Assembly (NCBI RefSeq): GCF_025148635.1
Contig: NZ_CP102269.1
Location: forward strand, 3,100,001 to 3,164,000
DNA length: 64,000 nt
Reading direction: 5' to 3'
From: Butyricimonas virosa
GTDB taxonomy: Bacteria; Bacteroidota; Bacteroidia; Bacteroidales; Marinifilaceae
Part shown: positions 27,377-35,807 of the stretch, piece after piece
How the letters are laid out: each line of letters begins with the position of its first letter
Position numbering within the stretch: the first letter of the stretch is position 1
Notes under the pieces: generated by a model
The model's input: only the letters and a program-made list of their open reading frames with translations
Told to the model about the DNA's origin: nothing
The model's database searches: none
Position numbers and translations under genes: made by a program

Positions 27377-27449
27377 AGCGGAAAACGGGACTCAAACCCG
27401 CGACCCCCAGCTTGGAAGGCTAGTGCTCTATCGACTGAGCTATTTCCGC
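27377..27449 (-). tRNA. tRNA-Gly (TCC)
   Basis: A 73-base cloverleaf on the minus strand. The acceptor stem GCGGAAA pairs with TTTCCGC, the D arm reads AGCTCAGTCGATAGAGC, the anticodon loop reads CTTCCAA with anticodon TCC, and the T arm has GGTTTGAGTCC. CCA is not encoded. Six bases separate it from tRNA-Tyr, so they are one transcript. Confidence 0.95.
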
Positions 27450-27455
27450 GGTATG

Positions 27456-27537
27456 TGGGGAGAGCAGGATTCGAACCTACGAAGACGATGTCAGCTGAGT
27501 TACAGTCAGCCCCAGTTGGCCACTTTGGTATCTCCCC
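27456..27537 (-). tRNA. tRNA-Tyr (GTA)
   Basis: An 82-base class II tRNA on the minus strand. The acceptor stem GGGGAGA pairs with TCTCCCC, the anticodon arm reads CTGACTGTAACTCAG with anticodon GTA, a long variable arm follows, and the T loop is GGTTCGAATCC. CCA is not encoded. Confidence 0.95.
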
Positions 27538-27565
27538 TTTGTTCAAAGAACAATTATTTCGGGTG

Positions 27566-27596
27566 CAAATATACTGCTTTTTGGGTTTGTCGCAAT
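27566..27596 (-). promoter_or_regulatory. Promoter for the tRNA-Tyr/tRNA-Gly unit
   Basis: On the minus strand TATATTTG (27566-27573) fits the TAnnTTTG -7 box, with TTG at 27594-27596 in the -33 position. It lies 29 bases before the 5' end of tRNA-Tyr. Confidence 0.6.
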
Positions 27597-27765
27597 AGTT
27601 TTGGGCGATTTTTTGCGTGTCGATATTTAATTTCTTTAATAATATAAAGGAGTTCAGTGAGTTGTTTAACAGAGTTTGTGGCGTAAACAGTATTCTTACC
27701 TTTGATAATTGTAGGTATGGATGAAATAATAACTACATTTGTAATGGGTTATAAATATTATTATT

Positions 27766-28341
27766 ATGCAAGATTTAATAAACGGACGTTGCGGTTGGTG
27801 CGGAACAGACGAACTGTATGTGAAATACCATGATCAAGAGTGGGGAAAATTGGTGACCGATGATAAGAAATTATTTGAATTTCTAGTGTTGGAGAGTGCT
27901 CAAGCCGGATTGAGTTGGATAACGATCCTTAGGAAACGGGAGGGATACCGCAAGGCCTTTTGTGATTTTGATGCCGAACAGGTGGTGCGAATGACGGATG
28001 AAGATGTTGAACGGTTAATGCAGTTTGAGGGCATTGTGAGAAATCGTCTAAAAATCAAATCGACGATCACCAATGCAAGGCTATTTCTTGATATACAAAA
28101 AGAATTCGGTAGTTTTTATGACTATACATTATCGTTCTTTCCTGGCAGGAAACCAATTGTCAATACTGTGCGGGCTTTAAGTGAGATTCCTGCATTTTCT
28201 CCCGAATCTGATGCCATGAGTAAGGATATGAAAAAAAGGGGATTTAAATTCTTTGGAACTACGATTTGTTACGCTCATTTGCAAGCAGCGGGGTTTATCA
28301 ACGATCATCTGGTGGATTGTGTTTGTCGAAAAGGGTTATAA
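27766..28341 (+). CDS. tag: DNA-3-methyladenine glycosylase I
   Basis: A 191-residue base-excision repair enzyme that removes 3-methyladenine from alkylated DNA. The full family pattern is present: the zinc ligands Cys9 and His22 at the N-terminus (R-C-G-W-C and Y-H-D-Q-E-W-G) and His181 and Cys185 at the end (N-D-H-L-V-D-C), the L-E-S-A-Q-A-G-L-S-W-I-T-I-L segment, and F-x-G-x-T-I-C-Y-A-H-L-Q-A. Length is normal. It stands alone, between the tRNA pair and a convergent nitroreductase, and shares the terminator at 28373-28392 with it. Confidence 0.95.
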   Translation: MQDLINGRCGWCGTDELYVKYHDQEWGKLVTDDKKLFEFLVLESAQAGLSWITILRKREGYRKAFCDFDAEQVVRMTDEDVERLMQFEGIVRNRLKIKSTITNARLFLDIQKEFGSFYDYTLSFFPGRKPIVNTVRALSEIPAFSPESDAMSKDMKKRGFKFFGTTICYAHLQAAGFINDHLVDCVCRKGL

Positions 28342-28372
28342 CAATATAACTTTAGAAAGAGGAGATAAAAGA

Positions 28373-28392
28373 AAACCGCCCGAAGGCGGTTT
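28373..28392. terminator. Bidirectional terminator between tag and the nitroreductase gene
   Basis: AAACCGCC (28373-28380) pairs with GGCGGTTT (28385-28392) over a 4-base loop. On the minus strand it is followed by a T-rich run, making it a good terminator for the nitroreductase operon; for tag it is weaker. Confidence 0.75.
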
Positions 28393-28395
28393 GAA

Positions 28396-29028
28396 TTATT
28401 TCTTTTTATATCCCACGGGTTGCGTGTAGATAACAATGTGTTTTGCCGGGAGTCCGATGACTTTGGCTAATTCTTCCTTATTCACGGAACCGATGAGAAC
28501 GGTTGCCATGTCTTTTGCGGCACATACCAGGTAAACGGATTGTGCCATGTAGCCAACATGGTGGTAAGAGTATTCTTTTTGGTGTTCCGGGTTCGTGATT
28601 CGCCCTTCCTTGTTATGGTCGGCCGTGTAGATAAAACACACGGGAGCGACACTCATGAAAGGTTGTGGTCCACATTCTTTACGGAAATCTCCTTTCTTCA
28701 CAAGTTCCAGTTCATGTTTCTCGGCGTTATAACGGTAGATACCATCTGCTGTGGCCACATAAAGTACCATTTCCTGCCAGTTGGTGGCGGTGGGAACTGT
28801 TCGTTTGCCGCTTTCCGGGCGGTTAATACCGTTTGCCGCCCACACGAGGTCGGAAAGGTCCTGTAAGGATAGTTGTTTCGTGTCGAAATTCCGGTCTGTT
28901 TGCCGTTCGTTCAAACAGTCCATGAGAGCTTTCCCCCCGCTCTTTTTCGGGGCGGGTAATTTAATGTTTTGTGCGCTGATTGCGCCGCATAATACTGTTA
29001 GAACCAGCATTGTGATAATTGTTTTCAT
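28396..29028 (-). CDS. SagB-type nitroreductase family protein, secreted
   Basis: A 210-residue FMN-dependent nitroreductase-fold protein with an N-terminal Sec signal (about 19 residues, ending A-I-S-A-Q). The mature part matches the SagB/ThcOx-like subgroup: C-L-N-E-R-Q-T-D-R-N-F at residue 38 (FMN contact Arg region), L-S-L-Q-D-L-S-D-L-V-W-A-A-N-G-I-N-R, and a C-terminal A-x-x-I-G-L-P-A-K-H. Export of a flavoprotein fold is uncommon, but this signal-bearing type recurs in Bacteroidota. Its ATG overlaps the stop of the upstream dehydrogenase gene by one base, so the two are translated together. The substrate is unknown. Confidence 0.8.
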   Translation of the reverse strand: MKTIITMLVLTVLCGAISAQNIKLPAPKKSGGKALMDCLNERQTDRNFDTKQLSLQDLSDLVWAANGINRPESGKRTVPTATNWQEMVLYVATADGIYRYNAEKHELELVKKGDFRKECGPQPFMSVAPVCFIYTADHNKEGRITNPEHQKEYSYHHVGYMAQSVYLVCAAKDMATVLIGSVNKEELAKVIGLPAKHIVIYTQPVGYKKK

Positions 29029-29957
29029 TAATTTACAACATTAGTGGGTGTACCATTAAAAAAGTTCAGGATGTTATCAACTGCTTCCTGCCCGGTGGCA
29101 ATGCGCGTGTCGATAGTGCCTGTAGCGTTGTGCGGTGCAAGGATCACGTTATCCAAGCCATAGAGCATTTCTGTAACATGGGGTTCATCCTCGAACACAT
29201 CCAAGGCTGCCCCGGCGATTGTTTTATTTTGTAAACAGATAGCTAATTCTTTTTCATTAATGACAGCACCGCGAGCCGTATTTACCAGGATAGCGGTCGG
29301 TTTCATCAATTCGATTTCCCGTTTTCCGATCATGTGACGGGTTTCATCTGTCAGTGGTGTATGAATGGAGACGAAATCCGATCTTTTCAACAACGTGTCA
29401 AGATCAACTTTCTCGTATCCTTCCACTGTACTCCGGCGATTGTAGTAAATAACATTCATTCGGAATGCTTCTGCCAGTTTAGCCACTGTTTTGCCAATAT
29501 TCCCCATGCCGATAATTCCCAGCGTGCGTCCTTCCAGCGTGAATCCAAGATTTTTCATAACACCCCACATACTTTCTTTTTCAACCCGGATGCGACGGTC
29601 ACATTCGGTGATTCGGCGTGCGGCACTCAGCATGAGGCCCATGGCCATTTCTGCCGTTGGAAAGCACACTGCTTTCGGGGTGTTACAAACAGCGATGCCT
29701 TTGGAACGGGCAAATTTGATGTCGATGTTGTTGTAACCGACACCGAAATTGCTAATTACTTTTAACTTTTTTCCGGCTTCGATAACGGCGTTATCGATCG
29801 TGCGGGTGAAGATGCCTAGAATAACGTCGTAATCCGGAACAAGTTTAATTAATTCTTCCGTGGTGAAATACTCGCCTTCCGGCATGGTAATCGTGTGTTC
29901 TTTTCCCAGTCTGGCGAATGATTCGCGGGGAATGTTGTAAGTAACTAGAACTTTCAT
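29028..29957 (-). CDS. D-isomer-specific 2-hydroxyacid dehydrogenase
   Basis: A 309-residue NAD(P)-dependent dehydrogenase of the glyoxylate/hydroxypyruvate reductase type. The Rossmann motif G-I-I-G-M-G-N-I-G lies near residue 148, with the catalytic triad visible as Arg in N-T-A-R-G-A, Glu in D-V-F-E-D-E-P, and His in L-A-P-H-N-A-T-G-T. It would reduce a 2-keto acid such as glyoxylate or hydroxypyruvate in the cytoplasm; the exact substrate cannot be fixed. It overlaps the nitroreductase start by one base (TAATG), making a two-gene operon. Confidence 0.88.
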   Translation of the reverse strand: MKVLVTYNIPRESFARLGKEHTITMPEGEYFTTEELIKLVPDYDVILGIFTRTIDNAVIEAGKKLKVISNFGVGYNNIDIKFARSKGIAVCNTPKAVCFPTAEMAMGLMLSAARRITECDRRIRVEKESMWGVMKNLGFTLEGRTLGIIGMGNIGKTVAKLAEAFRMNVIYYNRRSTVEGYEKVDLDTLLKRSDFVSIHTPLTDETRHMIGKREIELMKPTAILVNTARGAVINEKELAICLQNKTIAGAALDVFEDEPHVTEMLYGLDNVILAPHNATGTIDTRIATGQEAVDNILNFFNGTPTNVVN

Positions 29958-30006
29958 ATTTTTAATTTTAAATCTTGTTAATCACGTTTTCGCTAGACAT
30001 TTCATT

Positions 30007-31035
30007 CTAAATTTTTCTCAAGCTCATACGGGCATCTGCCGGGGCTTCTAAGCCGATAAACTGTGATGCCAGGTATTTGTAATATCCCGTAACGGCAACC
30101 ATCCCTGCGTTATCCAGCGAGAATCCCAACCGGGGTATGAAAACCTCCCAACCAAGGCGGGCTCCTTCAGCATACACGGCTTTTTGTAACCCGGAGTTGG
30201 CTGATACACCACCTCCAATGGCTATTTGTTTGATTCCGGTTTGTTTAGCGGCTTTTTTCAATTTGGCCATGAGGATATCAACGATCGTTTTTTGCAACGA
30301 GGCACATAGATCATTGAGGTTATGTTGTATGAAATCCGGATCATTTTTGATTTCATCCCGGATAAAGTACAGGAACGAGGTTTTCAGCCCGCTAAAACTA
30401 TAATCCAATCCGGGAATATTCGGTTTGTTGAACGTGAATCTTTCCGGGTTGCCTTCTTTTGCCAGACGGTCGATTACCGGCCCTCCGGGATAGGAGAGTC
30501 CCATTACCTTGGCGCATTTGTCATAGGCTTCTCCCGCCGCGTCATCAATGGTTTGCCCGATAACTTCCATGTCTAGGTAGTCCCGTACGATAATAATCTG
30601 CGAGTTCCCTCCGGACACGAGTAGGGTTAGGAACGGGAATTTCGGGTGACGGGATTCCACGCCCGGTTCTTTAATGAAGTTCGCGAGAATATGTGCCTGC
30701 AAATGGTTTACCTCGATCATGGGTATTTGTTTGGCGATAGCGAATCCTTTGGCAAAGGACGTTCCCACAAGGAGAGAACCTAGTAATCCGGGACCTCTGG
30801 TAAAGGCCACTGCATTTACTTCATTTTCCGAGATGCCGGCCTGTTTTAAGGCTTGCGCTACCACCGGGATAATGTTTTGCTGGTGTGCCCGGGATGCTAA
30901 TTCTGGTACGACTCCTCCATAGGCCTCGTGAACCTTTTGACTGGCAATAACATTCGATAGCACAACCCCGTCTTTTAGTATAGCGGCCGAGGTGTCGTCG
31001 CAAGAAGATTCAATACCGAGAATTACAACGCCCAT
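30007..31035 (-). CDS. tsaD: tRNA N6-adenosine threonylcarbamoyltransferase
   Basis: A 342-residue Kae1/TsaD protein that transfers the threonylcarbamoyl group to A37 of tRNAs reading ANN codons, working with TsaB and TsaE. Diagnostic blocks are I-L-G-I-E-S-S-C-D-D-T-S-A-A at the start, the metal-binding H-Q-Q-N-I and H-L-Q-A-H segments, G-G-N-S-Q, D-D-A-A-G-E-A-Y-D-K and G-G-G-V-S-A-N. Length is normal. It is divergent from the TamB-like gene, with an AT-rich 185-base gap between them. Confidence 0.97.
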   Translation of the reverse strand: MGVVILGIESSCDDTSAAILKDGVVLSNVIASQKVHEAYGGVVPELASRAHQQNIIPVVAQALKQAGISENEVNAVAFTRGPGLLGSLLVGTSFAKGFAIAKQIPMIEVNHLQAHILANFIKEPGVESRHPKFPFLTLLVSGGNSQIIIVRDYLDMEVIGQTIDDAAGEAYDKCAKVMGLSYPGGPVIDRLAKEGNPERFTFNKPNIPGLDYSFSGLKTSFLYFIRDEIKNDPDFIQHNLNDLCASLQKTIVDILMAKLKKAAKQTGIKQIAIGGGVSANSGLQKAVYAEGARLGWEVFIPRLGFSLDNAGMVAVTGYYKYLASQFIGLEAPADARMSLRKI

Positions 31036-31036
31036 T

Positions 31037-31071
31037 TTAATTTTAGATTTTAAATTTTAGATTTTAGATTC
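31037..31071. repeat. AT-rich TTTTAGA repeats
   Basis: Short tandem and near-tandem copies of ATTTTAGA follow the tsaD start on its upstream side. A related TTTCCATTTTTAA motif occurs at 31139 and again after the TamB-like gene at 35693. They are low complexity and have no visible function. Confidence 0.4.
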
Positions 31072-31188
31072 CAATCGCACAAATCCCATTTTAATTTCTT
31101 GATTTTAGATTATGAATGACAGTTTTTTCATATTCAACTTTCCATTTTTAATTTTCAATTATTAAGATGAAATGTCCTGCAATATTAA

Positions 31189-31196
31189 TAAATTTG
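31189..31196 (+). promoter_or_regulatory. Promoter -7 box of the TamB-like gene
   Basis: TAAATTTG fits TAnnTTTG. Transcription would start near 31203, only 18 bases before the ATA codon at 31221 discussed under the TamB-like gene. No good -33 box is visible. Confidence 0.45.
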
Positions 31197-31253
31197 CGTG
31201 CAAACTAAAATAATGACAGCATAAAAAAAATAATCTCCATATTATCCCGGTGT

Positions 31254-34200
31254 GTGATAGGATTGGTCTTTTTGGCCTTTGCCGCATACATGGCTTTAAT
31301 GACCCCGTTTGTACAGACGAGGTTAGTAGATTATTTTACCCGTATTTTAGAGGAGCGGACGGGAACCACGATTTCTATCGGACGAGTGGAATTCCGCCCG
31401 ATAGAGTCACTGATCCTGAATGATGTGTTTGTTCGGGATTGTCGACAGGATACGCTTGTGTTTTGCGAGCGGCTGGTGATGAAGGTGGATTCCGTGAGTT
31501 TCGTGAAAAGACGTTTCACGATTACGGAGGCTGCTTTCGAAAAAGCCAAGTTTAATTTATGGATTGAACGTAGGCAAGATGGAGGAGAGAGTCTTACAAA
31601 CGTGGAACAGCTTATCAATTCTTTTTCGTCTTCTAAGGCCGATACAGTGCCTCAAACCTCCTCGGGATGGAACGTGAATCTGACTCAGGTAATATTGAAA
31701 GACTGTCGTTTCCGGTATATTGAGAGCGATTATGAACCGACAGATTACGGGATTAACTGGACGGACGTGGAGTGCCGGAATTTGAACGTGCGTATTTCTG
31801 GTATTGATTTTTCGAACAAGCAATACAGGGCCAAAATTGATGGACTTCGTTTCAGGGAAAAGTCAGGTTTCGAGGTGACCAATATGGGAGGGGAAGTCGT
31901 GGCGAGTGATGATAATTTATTGATAACAAACACGTTTATACAGACGAAACAAAGTAAGGTTTACTTGGATACGTTGGAGTATAACTGGGTCCCGGAACAC
32001 GATTACTGGCGTAATTTTACCACGAGGATGCAACAGCGTTACGTGTTTACCGATTCGAGGGTCAATTTTGATGATTTGGCGTATTTTAACGGGAAGTTAT
32101 TGGGGATGCATAATACTGTTTTCGGTAGCGGGGTGGTTTTTAATACGATAAACAATCTGGAAGGGCGTGATTTAGAGGTTTACCTGGGCGATAAGAGCGT
32201 GCTTCATGGTTCATTCGCATCGCACGGGTTACCTGCTTTTTTCGAGACGGATTTCAATATTGATTTTACGGACACGAAGGTGTCTCCACCGGAATTAGAA
32301 GCTATTTATATGCCTTGGCTTGAAAGCCATTACGTGAAGATTCCGGAAATCTTGCATAAATATGACGTCTTTACTTTCGATGGGAATTTTCAGGGAAAGA
32401 TTGAAGACTTTGCTATAAAAGCTCGTACCACGACTCCAGGGATGGTGGGGAGTGTGCTTTTTAATTGCGTGATGGACAATATCGGGGATATTCGTTACGA
32501 TGGTTGGTTCGGTTTGGGACAAGTCCAATTTGGATTCCTCACGGGACAATCTTTTTTGGGAAGAGGGTCGTTTTTCGGAAAGTTCGATGGTGTACTGGGC
32601 GATTCGATTTCTCGATTCAATTTATCAAGCGATATACGCCGTTTGCAGTTATTTGATCGGGAAATTCGGAATCTTCGTTTGACATTGGGAACGGAAGACG
32701 ATCATTTATATCTACTTTCTTCCGTGAAAAACGATAGTTTGCAGGCAGATATCCTTTTAGATTATGTTATGGGCGACACGTTGAGTCTGGCAAAGACCGA
32801 AGGCTATGTGAACGTGCGTCAGTGGGATGAGTGGGCCCCCTCTGTTTTTGGTGAAAGTGAGTCTGTTGAATTTGATTTTAGTGGTACGCTGAAACAAAGC
32901 GAGGATAATCGTTGGGTGGAATTACTGGTGCCGGGGTTGAAATACGAGAATAGCAGGGGAACGTGGAGTACCGATTCCTTGAAATTCTCCACGACTATAC
33001 TGGGTGAGTACAGTTTCACTCAATTACAGTCGGATGTGGCGGACGTGACGATGGAAGGTTTTTTCCATTCCTTGGAAGTGACCGATTTGTGGAATAGTTT
33101 TTTGGTAAGTTATTTACCCGACTATAAGTATGCTGTTGACAAGACTTTGCCGGAAGGTACGAGCCTGATGCTGGACGTGCATTTAAATGATATTAATCCT
33201 TTTTTGAAAGTGGCTTACCCGCAACTGAAGCTGTCCCGGGGAGGAAATTTGGCCTGTGAGTATCATTATGCAGATCATCAGGTCGAGTTGTCTTTGGTGG
33301 CAGATACGATTTCCTATGGTGATTTTAAATTACGTGATTCTCGGATGAAACTGAATGGGGACGGGATAAACTTACACTGCACGTACACGGCTGATGAATT
33401 GAAATATATGAATTTCGGAAAGTTGTATAACGTGCGAAACGTGATAGAAGTAAACACGAATAACGTGAGTGAGCGTCTAACTTGGTGTAATTGGGAGAGG
33501 GAGAGTTATAGCGGGTCATTTTCGGCTAACTTGCGTTTGTTGAAATACGGGGATCGTCATTTGACCCAGGTGTTTATTCATCCGAGTACGTTTGTCATGG
33601 CGGATAGTACATGGCATGTGGCGCGTTCCATGATCTTGAAAGAGGATAATGACATTTTCGTGAATAATTTTGAAATCAGCCGGGGAGAACAACGTTTTCG
33701 TTTGTGGGGACGGGTGACGGATAATCCTCGTGATGTTCTTTCTTTGGAGTTTCATGATTTCAGTTTGACCGAGTTTAATAAGATTCTTTTTGATAATAAA
33801 TTACAACTTTTCGGTCAGGTGAATGGTGAAGTGAGAATTCAAGATTTGTATAAAGATAATTTGATATATGCGAACGTGAATGTGAATCAGTGGGGAGTTA
33901 ACCGGGACACCTTAGGTGTACTGGATTTGAATTCTCGTTGGGATGCCTCGAATAGTGCTTTGGAAATAAGCATGGTAAATCGGATGAAAGAGAGAACCCC
34001 TATAGGGGTGTTCGGGTATTATAAACCTTCGACAGACAGTTTGAATGTGAATTTGGAACTTTCCCGGATAGAGGTGAATTATCTGGCAGGTTATTTCCCG
34101 GATATGTTGAAGGGTGGTGAGGGTGCGATCTCTGGTAATTTGGTTATGAAGGGAACGACACAAAAGGCTTCGATAGACGGTTTTTTGGAAATGGATTCCG

Positions 34201-35690
34201 TATCGCTTACAGTAGTCGGGTTGAACACGGCTTTTAAAGTCGATGATCGCTTGCCTGTGAAAAATAATCGGGTCGTGCTGGATAATTTCAAGATATATGA
34301 TGCCAAGGGACACGCATCTGTTTGTTCGGGATATTACGATCTGAATTCGAATTTATACGACGTGTCGCTTAAATTTAATAACTTCCGGGTGTTGAATACT
34401 AAAGCAAACCAGAATGATACGTTTTACGGGCAACTATATATCACGGGACAAACCCGGATGAATAATTTGTCCGGGGGCGGGGCTTTATCCGTGAATTTGA
34501 AACCGGAGGCACATTCCGTACTTTATATTCCTTTAACTTCGGCATTGACGGAGGAAGACGGGAGTTTCCTGCATTTTATAAACAATCGTCAGCCGGATGG
34601 AGGGCGTCGTCCGGGTGAAGAACGTGTTTCGTTGGTTTCCAATTTTGATTTGAATGCTAATATCGAGATCAATAATAATCTGGAAGTGCAGATTATTTTT
34701 GACCCCACGATCGGGGATATTTTGAAAACGGTGGGAAGTGGTAATCTGCGTTTCGGATTGGGGAAAGATAACGAGTTGGATATGTTCGGGGAGTACAAGA
34801 TTGAAAAGGGGGATTACTTGTTCACGTTGAGTAATTTGATTAATAAAAAGTTTGTGCTGAACCCTGGGGGAAGTATCAGGTGGAATGGTTCGCCATATGA
34901 TGCCACGATCGACGTGAGCGCTATATATAATTTGCGTACCTCTTTGAGTGATTTGCTTGCCGGAACCACGACGACGGTGGATAAGACGACGAAAGTACCT
35001 GTTGAGTGCGAGTTGAAGTTGGGGGAGAATCTGATGAATCCGAACGTGCAGTTTGGCATTAATTTCCCCTCTCTCGACGTGCAGATGCGAAGTCTGATGC
35101 AGAGCTTTTTTTCCAGTCAGGATGAGATTAATAAACAGATGTTTTCTTTGCTGATATTGAATAAATTCTATACCCCGGATTATGTTGAGAAGGATGCCGA
35201 ATTGGAAGAACGGAACACGGGATACCAGATGGGGGTGACAACGGCGAGTGAGTTGTTGTCCAATCAATTATCCCGTTGGTTATCACAGATCAGTAATAAT
35301 TTTGATATCGGTTTTTCTTATCGTCCGGGTGATCAGGTCACGACGAACGAGTTCGAGCTGGCTTTATCGACCCAGATTTGGAATAACCGAGTGACGATTT
35401 CTGCTAACGGTAACATGATGGAGAAAGCAAAGACCAATTCCAATACATCAATCACGGGTGATTTTGACGTGGATGTGAAATTGAATCGCCAAGGAACACT
35501 CCATCTGAAGGCCTATTCGCATACAGATGAGAAGATTACCTACAATGCGACCGAAACCGTGCAGGGTGTCGGTGTCTCTTACCAGGAGACGTTCGATACC
35601 TTTCGGGAATTATTCCGTAAATATCTGGCTATTTTTAAACGGAAAAAACGACCGTCAACCTCCATGCAATCCTCTGATAATAAGCAATGA
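31254..35690 (+). CDS. tamB: TamB-like translocation and assembly module protein
   Basis: A giant protein of 1478 residues or slightly more. One N-terminal membrane anchor (L-V-F-L-A-F-A-A-Y-M-A-L) is followed by a very long beta-helical body typical of AsmA/TamB proteins, ending in the DUF490 domain (F-D-L-N-A-N-I-E-I-N-N-N-L-E-V, F-G-L-G-K-D-N-E-L, then a basic tail). Family members bridge the periplasm and move phospholipid to the outer membrane. The first canonical start in frame is this GTG, but codons from 31221 read I-K-K-I-I-S-I-L-S-R-C-V, which completes the basic start of the anchor, so translation may begin there from ATA. Confidence 0.88.
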   Translation: MIGLVFLAFAAYMALMTPFVQTRLVDYFTRILEERTGTTISIGRVEFRPIESLILNDVFVRDCRQDTLVFCERLVMKVDSVSFVKRRFTITEAAFEKAKFNLWIERRQDGGESLTNVEQLINSFSSSKADTVPQTSSGWNVNLTQVILKDCRFRYIESDYEPTDYGINWTDVECRNLNVRISGIDFSNKQYRAKIDGLRFREKSGFEVTNMGGEVVASDDNLLITNTFIQTKQSKVYLDTLEYNWVPEHDYWRNFTTRMQQRYVFTDSRVNFDDLAYFNGKLLGMHNTVFGSGVVFNTINNLEGRDLEVYLGDKSVLHGSFASHGLPAFFETDFNIDFTDTKVSPPELEAIYMPWLESHYVKIPEILHKYDVFTFDGNFQGKIEDFAIKARTTTPGMVGSVLFNCVMDNIGDIRYDGWFGLGQVQFGFLTGQSFLGRGSFFGKFDGVLGDSISRFNLSSDIRRLQLFDREIRNLRLTLGTEDDHLYLLSSVKNDSLQADILLDYVMGDTLSLAKTEGYVNVRQWDEWAPSVFGESESVEFDFSGTLKQSEDNRWVELLVPGLKYENSRGTWSTDSLKFSTTILGEYSFTQLQSDVADVTMEGFFHSLEVTDLWNSFLVSYLPDYKYAVDKTLPEGTSLMLDVHLNDINPFLKVAYPQLKLSRGGNLACEYHYADHQVELSLVADTISYGDFKLRDSRMKLNGDGINLHCTYTADELKYMNFGKLYNVRNVIEVNTNNVSERLTWCNWERESYSGSFSANLRLLKYGDRHLTQVFIHPSTFVMADSTWHVARSMILKEDNDIFVNNFEISRGEQRFRLWGRVTDNPRDVLSLEFHDFSLTEFNKILFDNKLQLFGQVNGEVRIQDLYKDNLIYANVNVNQWGVNRDTLGVLDLNSRWDASNSALEISMVNRMKERTPIGVFGYYKPSTDSLNVNLELSRIEVNYLAGYFPDMLKGGEGAISGNLVMKGTTQKASIDGFLEMDSVSLTVVGLNTAFKVDDRLPVKNNRVVLDNFKIYDAKGHASVCSGYYDLNSNLYDVSLKFNNFRVLNTKANQNDTFYGQLYITGQTRMNNLSGGGALSVNLKPEAHSVLYIPLTSALTEEDGSFLHFINNRQPDGGRRPGEERVSLVSNFDLNANIEINNNLEVQIIFDPTIGDILKTVGSGNLRFGLGKDNELDMFGEYKIEKGDYLFTLSNLINKKFVLNPGGSIRWNGSPYDATIDVSAIYNLRTSLSDLLAGTTTTVDKTTKVPVECELKLGENLMNPNVQFGINFPSLDVQMRSLMQSFFSSQDEINKQMFSLLILNKFYTPDYVEKDAELEERNTGYQMGVTTASELLSNQLSRWLSQISNNFDIGFSYRPGDQVTTNEFELALSTQIWNNRVTISANGNMMEKAKTNSNTSITGDFDVDVKLNRQGTLHLKAYSHTDEKITYNATETVQGVGVSYQETFDTFRELFRKYLAIFKRKKRPSTSMQSSDNKQ

Positions 35691-35807
35691 TTTCCATTTT
35701 TTAACTTTCCATTCTCAATTTTCAACTCTTTATCATTGTTTTTTTGATTTTTTTTCGTCAAATTGTGCTCGTTACGTGAAAACGTCGAACCTAACTAAAA
35801 TTATATC

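Noticed and set aside
27287..27647. Two or three overlapping open frames reading G-K-R-D-S-N-P-R-P-P and G-R-A-G-F-E-P-T
   Set aside because: They are the well-known false proteins produced by translating tRNA genes; the tRNA-Gly and tRNA-Tyr cloverleafs occupy this DNA.
31037..31160. Short AT-rich repeats that at first suggested a CRISPR-like array
   Set aside because: Units are about 8 bases, irregular, with no spacers of constant length and no cas genes nearby.
34533..35267. A 244-codon minus-strand open frame inside the TamB-like gene
   Set aside because: It has a His/Arg/Ile-rich random composition and lies fully within a well-supported gene on the other strand.
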